DNA of 64,000 nucleotides from Nymphaea colorata (Eukaryota; Streptophyta; Magnoliopsida; Nymphaeales; Nymphaeaceae). Positions 12,901 to 23,129 of this stretch are shown in pieces. The stretch spans positions 21,507,149-21,571,148 of the forward strand of contig NC_045146.1 of the NCBI RefSeq assembly GCF_008831285.2, written 5' to 3'. The stretch's first letter is position 1. Every line of letters starts with the position of its first letter. The notes beneath the pieces are model-generated. The model had not been told where the DNA came from and ran no database searches. It worked only from the letters and a program-made list of their open reading frames with translations. Position numbers and translations under genes: made by a program.

Positions 12901-15900
12901 TTATTGCATGTTAGCCTGTATCATACTAATTTTCATTTTTCTGAATTAAAAAAGTTAAATTATATATTTAATTTATTAAAAATAAAAAGATAAAAAATGA
13001 GGCAAACACGTATTGCCCACACATTTTATTGGCAAGGGATTGATATTAACACCGTAATGACCTTCCTAAAATTTACTAGATTGAGTATCTTTTCTTGACA
13101 AGAGAACAAGAGGAAGATGGGAGTGGTATCTAATATACGTGGTTGTGTCCACACCTGTGTACACAAACCTACAGGTCTTATATACAAGTCAATCCTGTTA
13201 GATGTTCCCACCTACAAGATGGATAACTTTAGTGTGGATCAACAAGAACAAGCTACATAAATAGATATGGCACACTTACATTTCACGAACATGGAGGTAT
13301 CCATCACTTCCGCATGAATTGAAACAGAAAATCCCAGTCCAGTTTGATGTGCATGGATCGCCATTGTCCCAGTTAAGTTTTTTCAAAGGATCATGCAAGT
13401 TTTCCCTGATAGCTTGCAAGGCAGATACTGAACCAAAGAATATCCATAGTCAAACAACTTCTTAAAAAAGAAAAAAGAATGCTTTTGCATTAAGCTAGTT
13501 GAATTTGCATCATGATGTTTATAGCAAATTCAACGTCCATATCCTATTAACATGATATGTAACCTTGAACACCACATGTTGGCTATCATGTTTCATGAAT
13601 GAACATGAAACGCTGATGTTAAATTTTCTACAGTTAGCACTACCTCCTACTTAATCCATCTAACAACCACTTGTAACAGTGAATGAACAAATAAATTAAT
13701 AGGTGAAAATTTTTCAATCCAAGTTGTGAATCTTTAAAGACTAAGTTGGAAAATACTCCGAACAAAAGCAAATGCTCAAACGATAAGATCCTACTGCCTA
13801 CACAATATTGCAAGTTGTGAATATACAATTCCTACCTATCGAACTTAGTTAAATAACTTAAATTTGATCCATTCAGTTTTGTACTAGGGAGGTTGGGCAT
13901 GGTCATCAGTCTATTGAAACTAAATATGCAGTCATGATATCACTGTGTCCCTCTCATTTGCCTTTTTCACTATAAACATCAGATATAACTATATGGTGAT
14001 ATTTCCTTGAGCACACATTTAGGAAGCATATTTACTGACAAATATTCTAAATCAGAAGAATCCAAGTACAGAATTAGCATGTCCACATTAGAATGTCACC
14101 ATGATCATGTCTGACAATGAGAAATCTTGAACTGAGAACACCTAAAAATTGCATAGAACAGATACTAAAAATTTTTCATTCACCATTTGTGGTATTTCTT
14201 CCCAAAATGTCACTCGAGCCTAGATAGAGATTTAAACTACAATCGTGCCAGTGACAGATGTATGTTGAGCACATACTATCCACCTTGTTCATTAGCATTT
14301 GTTATGTTAGAGGGTGAACATTTAGTGCATACATGAAAGCTAAGACCTGAATATGATGGGATTCATTTTTGTTGTTGAAGGGGATAAAAAACTTATTTTG
14401 AATAAATGCAGATATAGGTTGCACTTCCCACAGTATCACTAAAGCAGCAGTAGTTACTTACGACTTCTGGTACCTAGATGAAGAAGCCAAATATGGGAAA
14501 TTTTCTTGATTGCATGTTAATAGACACTAAAAGATCATCTGGATTTTAATCATAAAAAGGATAGACATTATCAACCGGACTTGGGCCTCATACCAATGGA
14601 TGATGGTGGATATACTCTGCTTCTTCTCAGAATGTGATTAAGATTAAATTTAAGTGCTTTGCTTCCCTGTCCTGTATGTTCAGAGTCTTTTCAGACCCAT
14701 TTTACACAAAGAAAGGAAGAACCAACAACGAGCCTACATCCCTAAGCCATGTCTTCGCCTAATAACTAAGATTGAGAACTTTGTTGAGAAACAAAGCACT
14801 GAAAAGCAAAGTCCTGATACTTCACTTCGCAAGTGTTTTGACAGTCTCATCGCAATTTTCCCTGTGCAAGAACTGCTTCTGCGACCGAATTATGACATAG
14901 TTATATGAACTCTATAGGATCATTCACTGGGATGAGAAAAGTGATTCTTTGATAGGAAGCCAAAGGGATAAATCCTCTGAAGACGCAATTGTTATTTCTG
15001 ATTGACCAGCCTCATTTATGGTATTTTGAGAATTCCGGACTTGGCACTGCTTACTGAATAACGTGATTGATGAGATGGGTAAATTGTTGGAAATGATGTC
15101 CTTAAAGGTTATTTGGCCATAACGTAGTGATCACTGATAAGTGATAACCCATTTGCAATACAACGTATCTTCATGCTTCTTCTAGAAACACTATTCAGGT
15201 AAAATAATGTGTCCCATATGAATACCCAAGCTATAGTAAGCTAGACACTTACCCATAAACCGATAAACCGTCTTTTGATCATCTTAAACTTGTATGCTCT
15301 ATCAAAATGAGCACCAGGCTAATGTAGAGTAAAGCATGTGTAATAGTTTCTACCAGGTTGAATTCTTCATTTCAAACGTGAAGTCACTTATTTAATCCAG
15401 TTCAGGTCTAGTCAAAAACCATGATGGCAAACTTTCGACCTTCAGCATAGAAGACTCAACCTGCGCATGTGTAAGCGTATAGATCATCGCTTTTGGACAT
15501 GTTCTTACATAAGCCCCAGAGTTGTGCAGAGTTAGACCATGGTTTTCCTTTAGAATCCATGGAGTCAAAAGGCTAGCCTAAATTCAGTCAGTTGAACCTG
15601 TATTGAGCATCAAAAGAGTCTTTTCACATAGTGGAGAACATTATATCAGAATAATGTTACAGATTCTTCCTGACATCCTCCCTGCCTCGGTAACCAAAAT
15701 GACCACAACAACCCGAAAATTTGTCTGATATGTTGCAACAGAGAGATATTTGCCGATCATTTATTGGATCTGAAACTAAATGCCTATGTATCATTTCATT
15801 CCATTTTTTATGGTTTTTATGGTCCCAGTCTTTTGTGTGCCAACAAAAAACATGAAGAAAAAAAAATATATATAAGCACATAAGCATACAATTTGGAGAA

Positions 15901-16739
15901 GAAACTAAAGCCAAGCTTCCGAGGAGCTTCTACAAGAAGACTCTAAGAGATGCTTGCCCTCCATTATCTTTGTTTTTGTACTTGAATTCCCACTCGCAAA
16001 TAGGTGACGATATAAGGAGCTTTTGTACAGCACGTCGATTGTCTATAACACAGGGTTCCTACTTTGAAGCTTACCGCCATTTACTCCCTCCAAATTAAAC
16101 ACATATCGACGTGTTTCGATTGCAGGCGCATGCCTGACTCCACCCTCTTAATCCCTCAAAACCAGTGCACATTAAAGAGCATGTTCAAAGGCCACTGTCA
16201 TCAGTTTCCAGTGTATAAGGGGAAAAAAAATCAAGCACAATTCATGTTTGTGCACGATTTTCGGATGATGCCATCAGACAGGGGTACGCAATCACACGCT
16301 CGCGCCCGCACAAGCGCAAGCAACGGTGAAGAACTAGAAGATGAAAGGAAGAGAAATCAAAGAACGTAATTCTAAATTATGCATGAATCCTCGGTCAGAC
16401 TAATCACAAGACATGCACGAGTTCACGGGCCAACAATATACGCTCGCGCACATGCACACGCACACTCGCACGGTAAGAAACGGAGAGCATAGAGCAGATT
16501 GAAAAGATGGAATCAAGCAACGCATCCCAGATTGAGGGGGGATTGAACACGCTCGGATGCATATTTCTTGGACACAAGCACGGGCTCTCACAACTCTCAG
16601 ACGGAGAAGAAACTCCGGTCAGAAGTGAATGTCTTGCCGTACCTTCCGATGGATCCGTCAGTTGAGCCCGGACGGTAACAACAGAACCCACGATATTTAG
16701 AGCAAGCATCAGCAACCACGTCTTCTTCCATTCTGGCAT
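573..16739 (-). CDS. LRR receptor-like kinase, LRR-VIII-1 type (5' part; 3' end outside window)
   Basis: Plasma-membrane receptor-like kinase; only the extracellular half lies in the window. I joined eight coding exons by splice sites and unbroken phase: 16643-16739, 13280-13427, 4184-4255, 3864-3935, 2464-2607, 2315-2386, 2169-2240 and 573-644. Exon 1 encodes a signal peptide beginning [14 protein letters not shown]; an in-frame ATG at 16775 would add 12 residues. Exon 2 encodes the LRR N-terminal cap, with the motif [13 protein letters not shown]. Later exons each encode one 24-residue repeat (exon 5 encodes two), with segments such as [19 protein letters not shown]. About 249 residues are visible. 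Wording and exon pattern match the Arabidopsis At1g06840/At5g01950 group from memory. Remaining repeats, membrane span and kinase should lie left of position 1. The ligand is unknown. Intron 2 (9.0 kb) holds a copia element and intron 4 a solo LTR. Intron 1 is 3.2 kb with nothing recognised. The reading frame is undamaged. Confidence 0.88.
3027..3090. repeat. (TA)32 microsatellite in the solo LTR
   Basis: Uninterrupted TA dinucleotides, about 64 bp, starting 20 bp inside the solo LTR. Likely length-variable between individuals. Confidence 0.95.
3242..3298. repeat. Long hairpin in the solo LTR
   Basis: Arms 3242-3269 and 3272-3298 are near-perfect inverted repeats (GCTGTTGGGCC...TCCAACGGCTAGA against its complement) separated by two bases. 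The only flaw is a short internal mismatch. It lies about 40 bp upstream of the TATA-like sequence. Confidence 0.85.
4827..4831. repeat. Copia target-site duplication, left copy (CAATA)
   Basis: CAATA directly precedes the left LTR and recurs at 10284-10288 directly after the right LTR. This fixes the element boundaries. Confidence 0.95.
4832..5291 (-). repeat. 3' LTR of the copia element
   Basis: 460-bp direct terminal repeat. Read on the minus strand it begins TGTTAAAATATAAATCC and ends CATTTCTATCA. It contains an 18-unit GA microsatellite (about 4889-4924) and several imperfect internal copies of a segment resembling AGAATCCTAGGAGACTTC. The Gag-Pol stop codon lies inside its first six bases (5286-5291). 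Confidence 0.96.
5286..9602 (-). CDS. Copia Gag-Pol polyprotein, intact frame
   Basis: Single open frame of 1438 residues from the chosen ATG at 9602; the frame is open 33 residues further up to an ATG at 9701. The 9602 start (MENLSHSG) is preferred because the upstream part is a serine/leucine-rich leader unlike Gag. Positions below count from 9701. Gag UBN2-type region about 50-250; zinc knuckle [14 protein letters not shown] about 306-319; aspartic protease motif DSGA near 372. The integrase zinc-binding part has HSRLGH near 532 and CSSC at 566-569; the catalytic triad is D596, D659 and E695 (D-D-35-E). The reverse transcriptase domain is about 975-1210, with YVDD at 1147-1150. RNase H follows about 1310-1440. 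All catalytic residues I looked for are present, with no stop or frameshift. The cleavage products would form particles, copy RNA to DNA and integrate it. The last two codons lie in the LTR. Confidence 0.95.
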   Translation of the reverse strand: MENLSHSGMSSSFLPHLITEKLNHENYLIWKRQIMPFIRSQGLFGHLDGSTKAPPISVLQEIKNEAGEVIAVHEDNNPEHAMWMRRDQSLVAYILSTLSQQVLLSVSDDCTAEELWETLADTFSQISEARIMYLKKEFQNLSKGSTSIMDYLGRIKAVADQLAASGNNISDKEKVQQTLNGLGHDYHAFITALEVLPVLPSFNELQGKLLQHEMNMKRVIERTDQGNSQNVLAMNVKFGKSHGNSNHGGRGILPTPHNQGMSPLDTSRKIPICFQCNKKGHMKAQCWFNPQNKNKGVRHDYKQGGQSSKSTAEDMQQLLMAAFSKMTIKQNEQGEWFLDSGAATHVTGNAGKLTNLSPHYGRSCIITGDGKSHPITHIGNAHIPLSSSSLSLSNVVLAPNIKKNIISISKLIDDTSSSVEFTPSSVYVKDLQTKKMFARGERQGNMYVLKECLPKDSSTFDIGLKTFSLSHNASSVPSSCHFQSKVRGPNQFLESDLWHSRLGHCGRHFIEKLVTDSLIPRSSLPLTSSVKKCSSCGLCKSHVLPFHNINQRASKPFETIFSDVWGPAPIDSMSGSRYYVLFIDSYSRFTWIYFMKHKSEVPHIFRNFYAMIQTKFSSNVVHFQCDGGGEYSSLDFIEFLREKGITRQISCPYTPQQNGVVERKHRHIVESAMSMMHDTNVPISLWTEAFHTAVYIINCLPMTLLMSKSPYFTLLGKQPDYKNLKVFGCVCYVHVDAALRNKFQDKAIQCRFVGYADEYKGFRCYDPTTKRIKTSRNVIFDEHSFDNTNEMPMTIESYDPWTSTQLFNADPVIENDVPQSEDSERAIQPSDMAQSENQEDPTQSLSHHENNNEQSNDAHRYSGLIYSRRLRDRDAHSEEDNMPHLRRSQRIRHPIHRWVSYDSLSLDFQLFMAKVGKEEEPTSFDEASKSHHWRKAMKEEMDALHECGTWEIVPRPHEKNVVGSKWVYKIKYKPDGSIERHKARLVAKGFTQQYGEDYDETFSPVIKMGTIRVIISLAVEYGWRLHQMDVKNAFLHGDLREEVYMEQPPGYTKGDSHAWVCKLRKSIYGLKQASRSWFDSFSCKIQECGFRRCPLDHSLFIYRKENIFTLLLIYVDDIVITGNSEKHIEEAKVLMMQNFKMKELGDLRFFLGVEIDRHNNRLTLTQQKYTLDLLKKSGMSDCKPVGTPSVLNQRLSAQDGELYEDPTQYRSIVGALQYLTFTRPDIIYAVNQVSQFMHAPRDTHMDAVKRILRYLKGTAGDGLVYGKSENITTGHQLMTFTDADWAGDPDQRKSISGFCIFIGRNLVSWSCRKQKAVARSSTEAEYRCMAAGTAEVTWVRHLLEDIGEKIKTSMLMCDNQSAINIAFNPVQHGRTKHIEIDQHFVRQKVEDKEIQPIYVRTDEQVADLFTKGLTKERFWFLKGKLYMVQNHAQLEGGC
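5292..5303 (-). other. Copia polypurine tract
   Basis: The minus strand reads CTTGAGGGAGGG immediately before the 3' LTR, the site that primes plus-strand DNA synthesis. It is also coding: the codons GAG GGA GGG near the Gag-Pol end are part of the tract. Confidence 0.88.
9812..9823 (-). other. Copia primer-binding site (tRNA-iMet type)
   Basis: The minus strand reads TGGTATCAGAGC starting at the first base after the 5' LTR. It is complementary to the 3' end of plant initiator tRNA-Met, where minus-strand DNA synthesis is primed. Confidence 0.93.
9824..10283 (-). repeat. 5' LTR of the copia element
   Basis: 460-bp direct terminal repeat that reads as identical to the one at 4832-5291. Being the 5' LTR for a minus-strand element, it should carry the element's promoter. 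It is followed immediately, without a gap, by the primer-binding site at 9812-9823. Confidence 0.96.
10284..10288. repeat. Copia target-site duplication, right copy (CAATA)
   Basis: CAATA directly follows the right LTR and matches 4827-4831. Five base pairs is the usual length for copia integrase. Confidence 0.95.
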
Positions 16740-19040
16740 CTCGAGTCTCCAAAAACCACGGAGATGGACGCGCAAAAGAGAGGCAGCAGCCAGAGTCGCA
16801 AGGCGATAGCGTCGGGCGATGCGATCTGGAGGAAAAGGAAGAGTGCATCGTCATACCTCCGAAAGCATCCACCTCCTCTGGCATTAATAAATGGGGCTTT
16901 GGAGAACGACGTCTTTGACTTCACGGAGCTTAAAAATTCTCAGAGCTTCAGAGAATAATGACGGAAGGGAAGATGTCGGGGATGAGAGCGAGGGAAGCCT
17001 CGGTGGATAGAAACAAAAGGGAAGGGACTTGAAACAAGAAAGCAAGAACCGACCGTGTTAAAAAAACGAGGGAAAGCATGGTGACGTCATAATTTCGAAA
17101 ACCCCTCTCTGCTTATACCTTTTTCCACATAAGGTCTTGCACTTTCACTTTTTACTGCCAAACTGGAACCGTCATGTCAACCGCGGACCTTAAGCTTGCA
17201 GTCGCGGAAGGCGCAAAACAATATCTAGACGATTACGCCGTTTCAGGAAAAAAAAAAAAAAAAAGGAAACTCCGTTTTTTTGCATGAGACGAAAAATGTT
17301 TCCCCAAAAAAAGAAGTAATACAATCAGTAGAATCAGTACAAAACTTTACTGGAAAATTGTTCACTCATCCCTTTCAAGAGAATTTGTGCGTTATGAATA
17401 ATCCCCCTCTACGACACTTAAAAGTAGACAAACCTTCTTTTTCAGTTTTAAGTAATGAAAATAGTTTTTACTCTCTTTTTTTTTTTTTTTACCTTTCTTG
17501 TTCTTTTATAACTTATTATATATATAAATATGGATAGATATACATGGGTTCAATAAATATAAGCATTAATGTATGCTATTTCCCAATCGCAACTTGCCCA
17601 ATCAATACGATCTAATAATTCACATAATAGTACATTTTAAATATTTCAAAAAGTATTGTTAAAAATATATTGTAGATGTGAGTCATGTGATCTAAACACA
17701 AAAATATACATAATGGATATTATTCAAATGTTGACAACACTTTAGGTTAGAACAGGTATTTGTCTTCTTCACATTAAAGTTGAGTGCGAAATGACTTAAG
17801 AGGACTTGTCTTCCTACCGTGGCGTGGAAAGTTCAGCACCACATTTCACTTTGACCTTGTAAGTACTTGAGCGAAAGCTGGTGACCAATCTGCAGTGACC
17901 AAAGTGCAAAATTCAAACGATGCTTACTCATGCAATAGCAGAACTCGACTTCCAAGGACGACCGAGTACACTTTTAAGTCGCCGTTTCTTTTTTGTTGGG
18001 CAACTGAATAGAAACTGAAAATACATATAAGACAATACACCAGTGGGAGGCAATCATGCTTGTTCAAATTATCTCTCTCCTTCATGCTGCTGTGTCAAGC
18101 TGATGGAATTTCTAACGAAAAATGAGTAACCCAAAAGGAAGTGGCAGACTCGTTCTTATTAATTGTTTACATATTAATCCTTTCCATGTAATTTTTATCA
18201 TTTACAATATTGATGCCTCTTAAGACTTTAAAATTTTATAACTAATGTCTCTTATCCAAAATTTTCTGGCTTCACCCCTGACTTGAATAAGTTATTGATC
18301 TTACTTGTGTTGAGCTAGAGTCAGGAATATGGAGGTGAAAATGGAGATATAATAACGTAAGCTTGAAATACATCTTTAATTTAAAAATGGTTGGAGTCGG
18401 CCTTTTTTTTTTACCCATATTTCTGGTACTGATTCCCAACTCCCAGATTCAAGGTCCAAAATGCCAGAGAAATAAATGTGACGAAAAGCCATAAAAACTC
18501 ACTAAAGCAACGCGTCTTCTTAGTGATGATTTATATATAAAACGCTACCCCACGTATATTGATTCAGGCGTGTAAAATTAAATTGTTCGATCGTCAGATG
18601 TTTTCGTTAAGCACTTTACCATCGGTAGTTTCTTTTGAAAATCTCTCGGTGAAGACATTAGATATGATTTTTTTTTCACATTTATCCCTACTTTTGTTCG
18701 CATATTCTTGAGAAACAAACCTTTGTTCTTTTACTTAATCATTTCAGGTTGATAATTTACCGTCGAATTGATTGGTAAAAAAAATTGCAGTGGGTGCAAA
18801 AAAGCCTTGTGCCAGATCCTTCTAATTTTAAAGGGCCCTCAAATGACAAGAAAACCATTCAACCTGTTCAACTAACGAAAGTAAGAATGGAAATGTGAGG
18901 GGATTAATTTGTCAATCACAGTAAGCATACACGAATTTGCGTTGTTGAATTCAAAAAGCACTCTACGAACTCCGAAAGGATTGAGGCTATTTAGGAAATT
19001 CATGAGAATCCGATGGGCATTTTGAATGAGATTGATTTTA
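16740..19040. other. LRR-kinase 5' flank and spacer, no gene recognised
   Basis: 16740-17150 should contain the 5' leader and promoter of the minus-strand LRR kinase; no single TATA box stands out. 17150-19040 is AT-rich spacer with poly-A/T runs and no coding pattern that I can support. Confidence 0.6.
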
Positions 19041-19043
19041 GCC

Positions 19044-19085
19044 TTTTAGGGTTTTAGGGTTCCTTTCCCTCCATGACTATAAATT
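19044..19085 (+). promoter_or_regulatory. Telo-box plus TATA promoter
   Basis: A double telo-box (TTTTAGGGTTTTAGGGTT, 19044-19061) is followed by CTATAAATT at 19077-19085. In plants this pairing is typical of ribosomal-protein and other translation or cell-proliferation genes. The predicted start site is near 19110. No matching protein was recognised downstream. Confidence 0.6.
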
Positions 19086-19109
19086 TTGACTCGCCCTCGA
19101 GGGTTGAGT

Positions 19110-19692
19110 CTCATTCGCAGGCCACACAGCGCAGCGCTGAAGCGAGATCCTTTGGCCGTAGCTCCTCTCTCTCTCGATTCGCAGGCCATAGGGCGCCGCT
19201 CTGAAGCGAGATCCTTTGGCCATAGCTCGTGTCTCCATCTCTTTTGCTATCTTTTTCTATTCGTGTGGTTTTGCTCAATCTCTTTTTCTTCTTCTTGGTA
19301 TTCATTATTGAATGTTTGCTATTTTCTCCCGAGATTGCTGTGTGAATGAGTCTTGAGGTATCTGTTTTTGATCTCCCCGTCTCTTCTTCTTGTTGTTCTT
19401 CTTGAAAAACTCAGTCCTTTCTTTTTTTCCCAATAGTGTGTTTGAAATCGGGCAAAATTTCAGGCAGCCTCTCTGCGAAATTGCACATGGCAGGCGGGGT
19501 GTTAGTTTGTCCGGAAATCGAAGGAACAGCTTCTGCTCTTCTGATTCGCTGAGAAGGTAAAGAGGTTGGAGAGGGGGAAATCCCTCCTCTTCTTTCCACC
19601 CTTCCCTGAAGCGGGTCTAGTAAGCCTAAGTACATCCTCTCTCTCTCTCTCTGTCTCTCTCTTAAGCAAAACCCCTCTTTTGTAATGTTCAA
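19110..19692 (+). other. Putative transcribed region of unknown product with duplicated leader
   Basis: Directly downstream of the telo-box promoter are two tandem copies of a 64-bp unit (19113-19176 and 19177-19229; shared text AAGCGAGATCCTTTGGCC), then a pyrimidine-rich leader-like stretch. A possible tiny first exon, ATG AGT CTT GAG, ends at a GTATCT donor near 19354. A TTTCAG acceptor near 19462 and a GTAAAG donor near 19556 could bound a small exon. One frame there reads MAGGVLVCPEIEGTASALLIR and stops. I recognise no protein. It may be the promoter and 5' end of a gene whose body was lost, or a noncoding transcript. Confidence 0.3.
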
Positions 19693-19699
19693 CTCTAAT

Positions 19700-22440
19700 G
19701 GGTGAAACGCGACATTTTTGGAATCAATTTTTTATCATGAAAGGAATCACCTGTCGTGTTACCATTACTGGTGCTGGATTTTTTCCAAGATTTTGATGTA
19801 GAAGTTTATATGTTCCAACCTGCTAGAAAAGTTCCCGTGACATTGCTTTTTATCGTGAAGTGGAGACCAGCGAGCAATTCTTCGGTTACCTTTCCCTTTC
19901 GTCGTCTCATCCAGAAATTCTTCGTAAGTTCAGATTTCAGAGTGTGCCGAAAGAAGATCAGGTCCAACCATAATTAACTTATTTGGTCATATTTTGAGAA
20001 AATTTTAAGGTCCATTCAGAATCTTAACCTGGACATCTTCATAAGTTCATAAACGAAAGGCCCCCAACCCCGCTTCTATATCTGCTTAATTGGAGGTGGC
20101 AACGATAGAAAGGCCGCCTCTCCATTCCATGGCTGACCAGAAATTTTAGTGTAACAATTGTTTTTTATTACCCAATTTCTTGAAGAGTTTGTAGAAACGC
20201 TCTCAATTAATTGTCATATATGTAACACTTATGACTTACCCTGGTGCACGGGAATGTGCAAGGATCTCCTTGTCCGCCATTTGGAATTGGTGAATTGGAA
20301 ACCAAATCCATATTTCCAAAACCTATTAATGTTTAATGGAATGGGATAAAGATTCCATTAGTTTGATGGCCATGGATGGGGATAAGTTGAAAGTGGTGAA
20401 ATTAAGCCTTGATTAAGAATTAAACGGAAACTTTTTTTCTAGAATTTTTTGCCCACCACTTGAGATGGAAAGAAATTTTTGAAAAAATTTTCTGAAAATC
20501 AACAAACGGGCCCCGAGGAAAAATTGATGATCCTCTCTTTTCCTGATTCCTTTTTTCTTTATTTCCCCGTCCTTTTTTAAAATGTGTCCTTTTCTAAAAT
20601 GTAGATAGGGGGATGGGAAAAGAGAGCATACCAGCAAAGGAGGTATCTAGTCTTATTTAAAACATAACGTATTTCATCCTCTAACATCAAAAGGCTGTTT
20701 CATGTGAAATATTTTTTAAACAGCGGCGCTAAAAATTTCCAACTGAGGGACACTAATGCATAATGCTAAAAGGGTAAATCAAATGTAAACATATAAGGTG
20801 CCAAAATTATTCAAAACTTGTCCTTAACTTTTTATGTAGCTGGACATCTCAAAATTCTAATGATTTTGATTGCCAAGTCCATTTCTCTTTTTATTAAACA
20901 TGATTTATGTATCTACATTTGATATAAAAGGAGATATGATAAAGATTTGACTAAACAATCAAGGTTGATGAATTAAACTAGTCACATTTTGAAATTGGTT
21001 CTTCCTTAAAAAATTACCAATTTTGACGAAGAAAGGATGGTTATAGAAACAATGTCAAAGAAGAATAAAAGGAAGAAAAACAAAATTGGACCAAGATTGA
21101 GAAAGAAAATACAAAGATAAAAATAAAATCAAGTCCGAAAATGAGACCTGCTGAATTATGCTCCATATATAATGGACACACAAAAGGAAGTTGAACTCCC
21201 GTATCATGTATACTAAAAAATAAGCAGGTAGATGCCCCCAAATGTTCATTTTAATCGTTTGGTTATTTTGAAACCAATACCTCAACAACCAACCTGATAT
21301 TTATTTATGACATGTATGGTTCCAAACTGTTTCCAATTAAGTAGAAACACAAGTCCAATTTGAATTTGTTTGGGGTTGGCTACCACAACAAACTAAGCAT
21401 AACATAGATAGCGAAACCAAACCTTTCTTGAAAGCATTTCACAACTACTCTTCTTATTGGAAGAAACCAGTCCTGATCAACTTTTTAAACCGTTCATCAT
21501 AAAAAATGAGCCTCTACCATTGCTGTTGTTCCATAACTCCAGTTAAGATATCAGATAGCTTTCAAGGAGAAAGAAAATGAAGTATTTTTCTTTCTTTTGG
21601 TGTAAATTAAAGTGAAAACCACCTTAATTTCAACCTCAGAAGTCAATATTTAAAAGCACAAGTGACTCAATATGACATGATTCAACTTGATGCGCTTGTT
21701 GGGCAGTTGATGACAACGATAAGGCAAATATCAAACATAAAAATATGAGATATATTTTTAGATTATGGTCAAAAGATAGGAGCCTAGAAGGTAATTTACC
21801 AAGTTCAGAAGGTTAGGCGTTCCAGATTCGGTAGGTGATCATCTTCCTCAATCATGCTGGGGAACGTATAGAAACTCCCGATTAATTAAATCCAACATCT
21901 GAAAGAGCACGCCGACGCCGGAGTCCGATTCACAGCCGCGCCGCATTGTTTATATTTACTCACCATACCAAACTTTTATTCTAATTTCATCATACCCGTA
22001 TGGCCAACAACCAACCACTACATTTTTTTTTTTTAAGTATTTGAACAAAGCAAACCTCAATGAGCGTAATCCCAAGGGTGGGTCTGATCATGTTCTTGGA
22101 TTGCTTAGAACAGTACGAACTCTGTTGCCAAATGTTCAAATCCATGTTTTCCACTTTGGACTTCCCAAAAACATCTTCTTTTTGCAGTTTGGAGATATCC
22201 ATTTTTTCCATTCACCAGCGTTGAGATAATCCTTAAGTTGAAAGTATTGCATATATGAGATATGCAGGTAGTTTATGAAAATAAGAAGAAAACTCACATA
22301 TGTTTTACTTTTAGTTTAGCTTCTGAAATCATCAAACATGAATTTTGAAAACTGAACAACTTAAACATGTATTTAGGAAATGTCTAATGAGTCTTAAGAT
22401 TATGGTGGAAAAAAGCCCATCATCCAGGAAGCGACAAGGA
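19700..22440. other. Spacer, no gene recognised
   Basis: AT-rich. A short GC-rich patch at about 21905-21950 lies within a 33-codon frame on the minus strand (start near 21950) that matches nothing I know. No RNA gene or complete transposon seen. Confidence 0.5.
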
Positions 22441-22460
22441 AGCTAAACTAATGTGTGTGT

Positions 22461-22470
22461 ATATATATAA
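22461..22470 (+). promoter_or_regulatory. TATA box of the proline/histidine-rich gene
   Basis: ATATATATAA lies 40 bp before the ATG at 22510, implying a very short leader. An ATG at 22489 opens a different frame that ends inside the gene. Confidence 0.45.
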
Positions 22471-22509
22471 GTGAGAGCATGGTAGAAGCCAGAAGCGAAG
22501 AAGACCGAC

Positions 22510-22968
22510 ATGGGTTCCCCCTTCACAGGCGTTGCCTTCTTCCTCGCCTTTGCTTTCCTTGGGCTTTCCGCCGCCACCCCTGAAGCCGTAGCAGAATCTG
22601 ACGGCACTCCCTTCAAGCGACCAGCTCTCCACCACGTTTACAGCCACTTCAGGCCACCACCTCTCCACCATGTATACCACCGCCACTACAGGCCATCGCC
22701 ACCAATGCGCCGCCCTTATCGGTCGCCGACTCCACGCTACGTCTACCACCTACTGACCCAGAAGCCTCACCCACCAGCTTCAACAACCGAACACATCTCC
22801 CTCTACCCCCATTTTCATCGACACTTTCCACGACCACGATACGACCATCACCCGCCACTCACCCCTGGCGTCCGCCGCACCTCCACCGCTACGTCCGGCC
22901 ACCTCTCCGTTACCGGTCACCTTGGCGCCACCACTGGAGAAGCGGGCCACAACACGGCCACTGAGTAA
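22510..22968 (+). CDS. Small secreted proline/histidine/tyrosine-rich protein (cell-wall type, probably frameshifted at the end)
   Basis: 152 residues. A clear signal peptide (MGSPFTGVAFFLAFAFLGLS, cleavage likely near residues 20-25) precedes a region rich in Pro, His, Tyr and Arg. It has irregular repeats such as LHHVYSHFRPPP, LHHVYHRHYRPSPP and HFHRHFPRPRYDHHPPL. This composition resembles extensin- or PRP-like wall glycoproteins, but the Ser-Hyp4 extensin motif is absent, so the family is uncertain. After about residue 118 the pattern turns Ser/Thr/Gly-rich, while a neighbouring frame continues the repeat style (HLHRYVRPPLRYRSP) to a stop near 22967. That suggests a one- or two-base indel near 22850-22870. 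No intron is needed. An AATAAA-like signal lies near 23028. Confidence 0.55.
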   Translation: MGSPFTGVAFFLAFAFLGLSAATPEAVAESDGTPFKRPALHHVYSHFRPPPLHHVYHRHYRPSPPMRRPYRSPTPRYVYHLLTQKPHPPASTTEHISLYPHFHRHFPRPRYDHHPPLTPGVRRTSTATSGHLSVTGHLGATTGEAGHNTATE

Positions 22969-23129
22969 TAGTGCAGCTGGTCTGGCCGTTGGCCGGCAAA
23001 GTATCGGCGAGTGCTCAATCCGGTTTAATAATAAAGAGGGCGGGTCGAGCAGGCCAAGCGTGAGAGCTCCCCACCTGCCGCCGTCGATGGCTGAGGGTGC
23101 TTTTCACCGGTCCTGGTTGGTGTGAGTCG

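Noticed and set aside
16404-16775. 123-codon minus-strand frame taken as a complete small gene
   Set aside because: Only its first part (to 16643) is coding, as exon 1 of the LRR kinase; a donor at 16642 and matching phase with exon 2 explain it. The rest is intron read-through.
21870-21950. 33-codon minus frame in a GC-rich patch as a gene fragment
   Set aside because: No family match and no supporting splice sites; too short to call.
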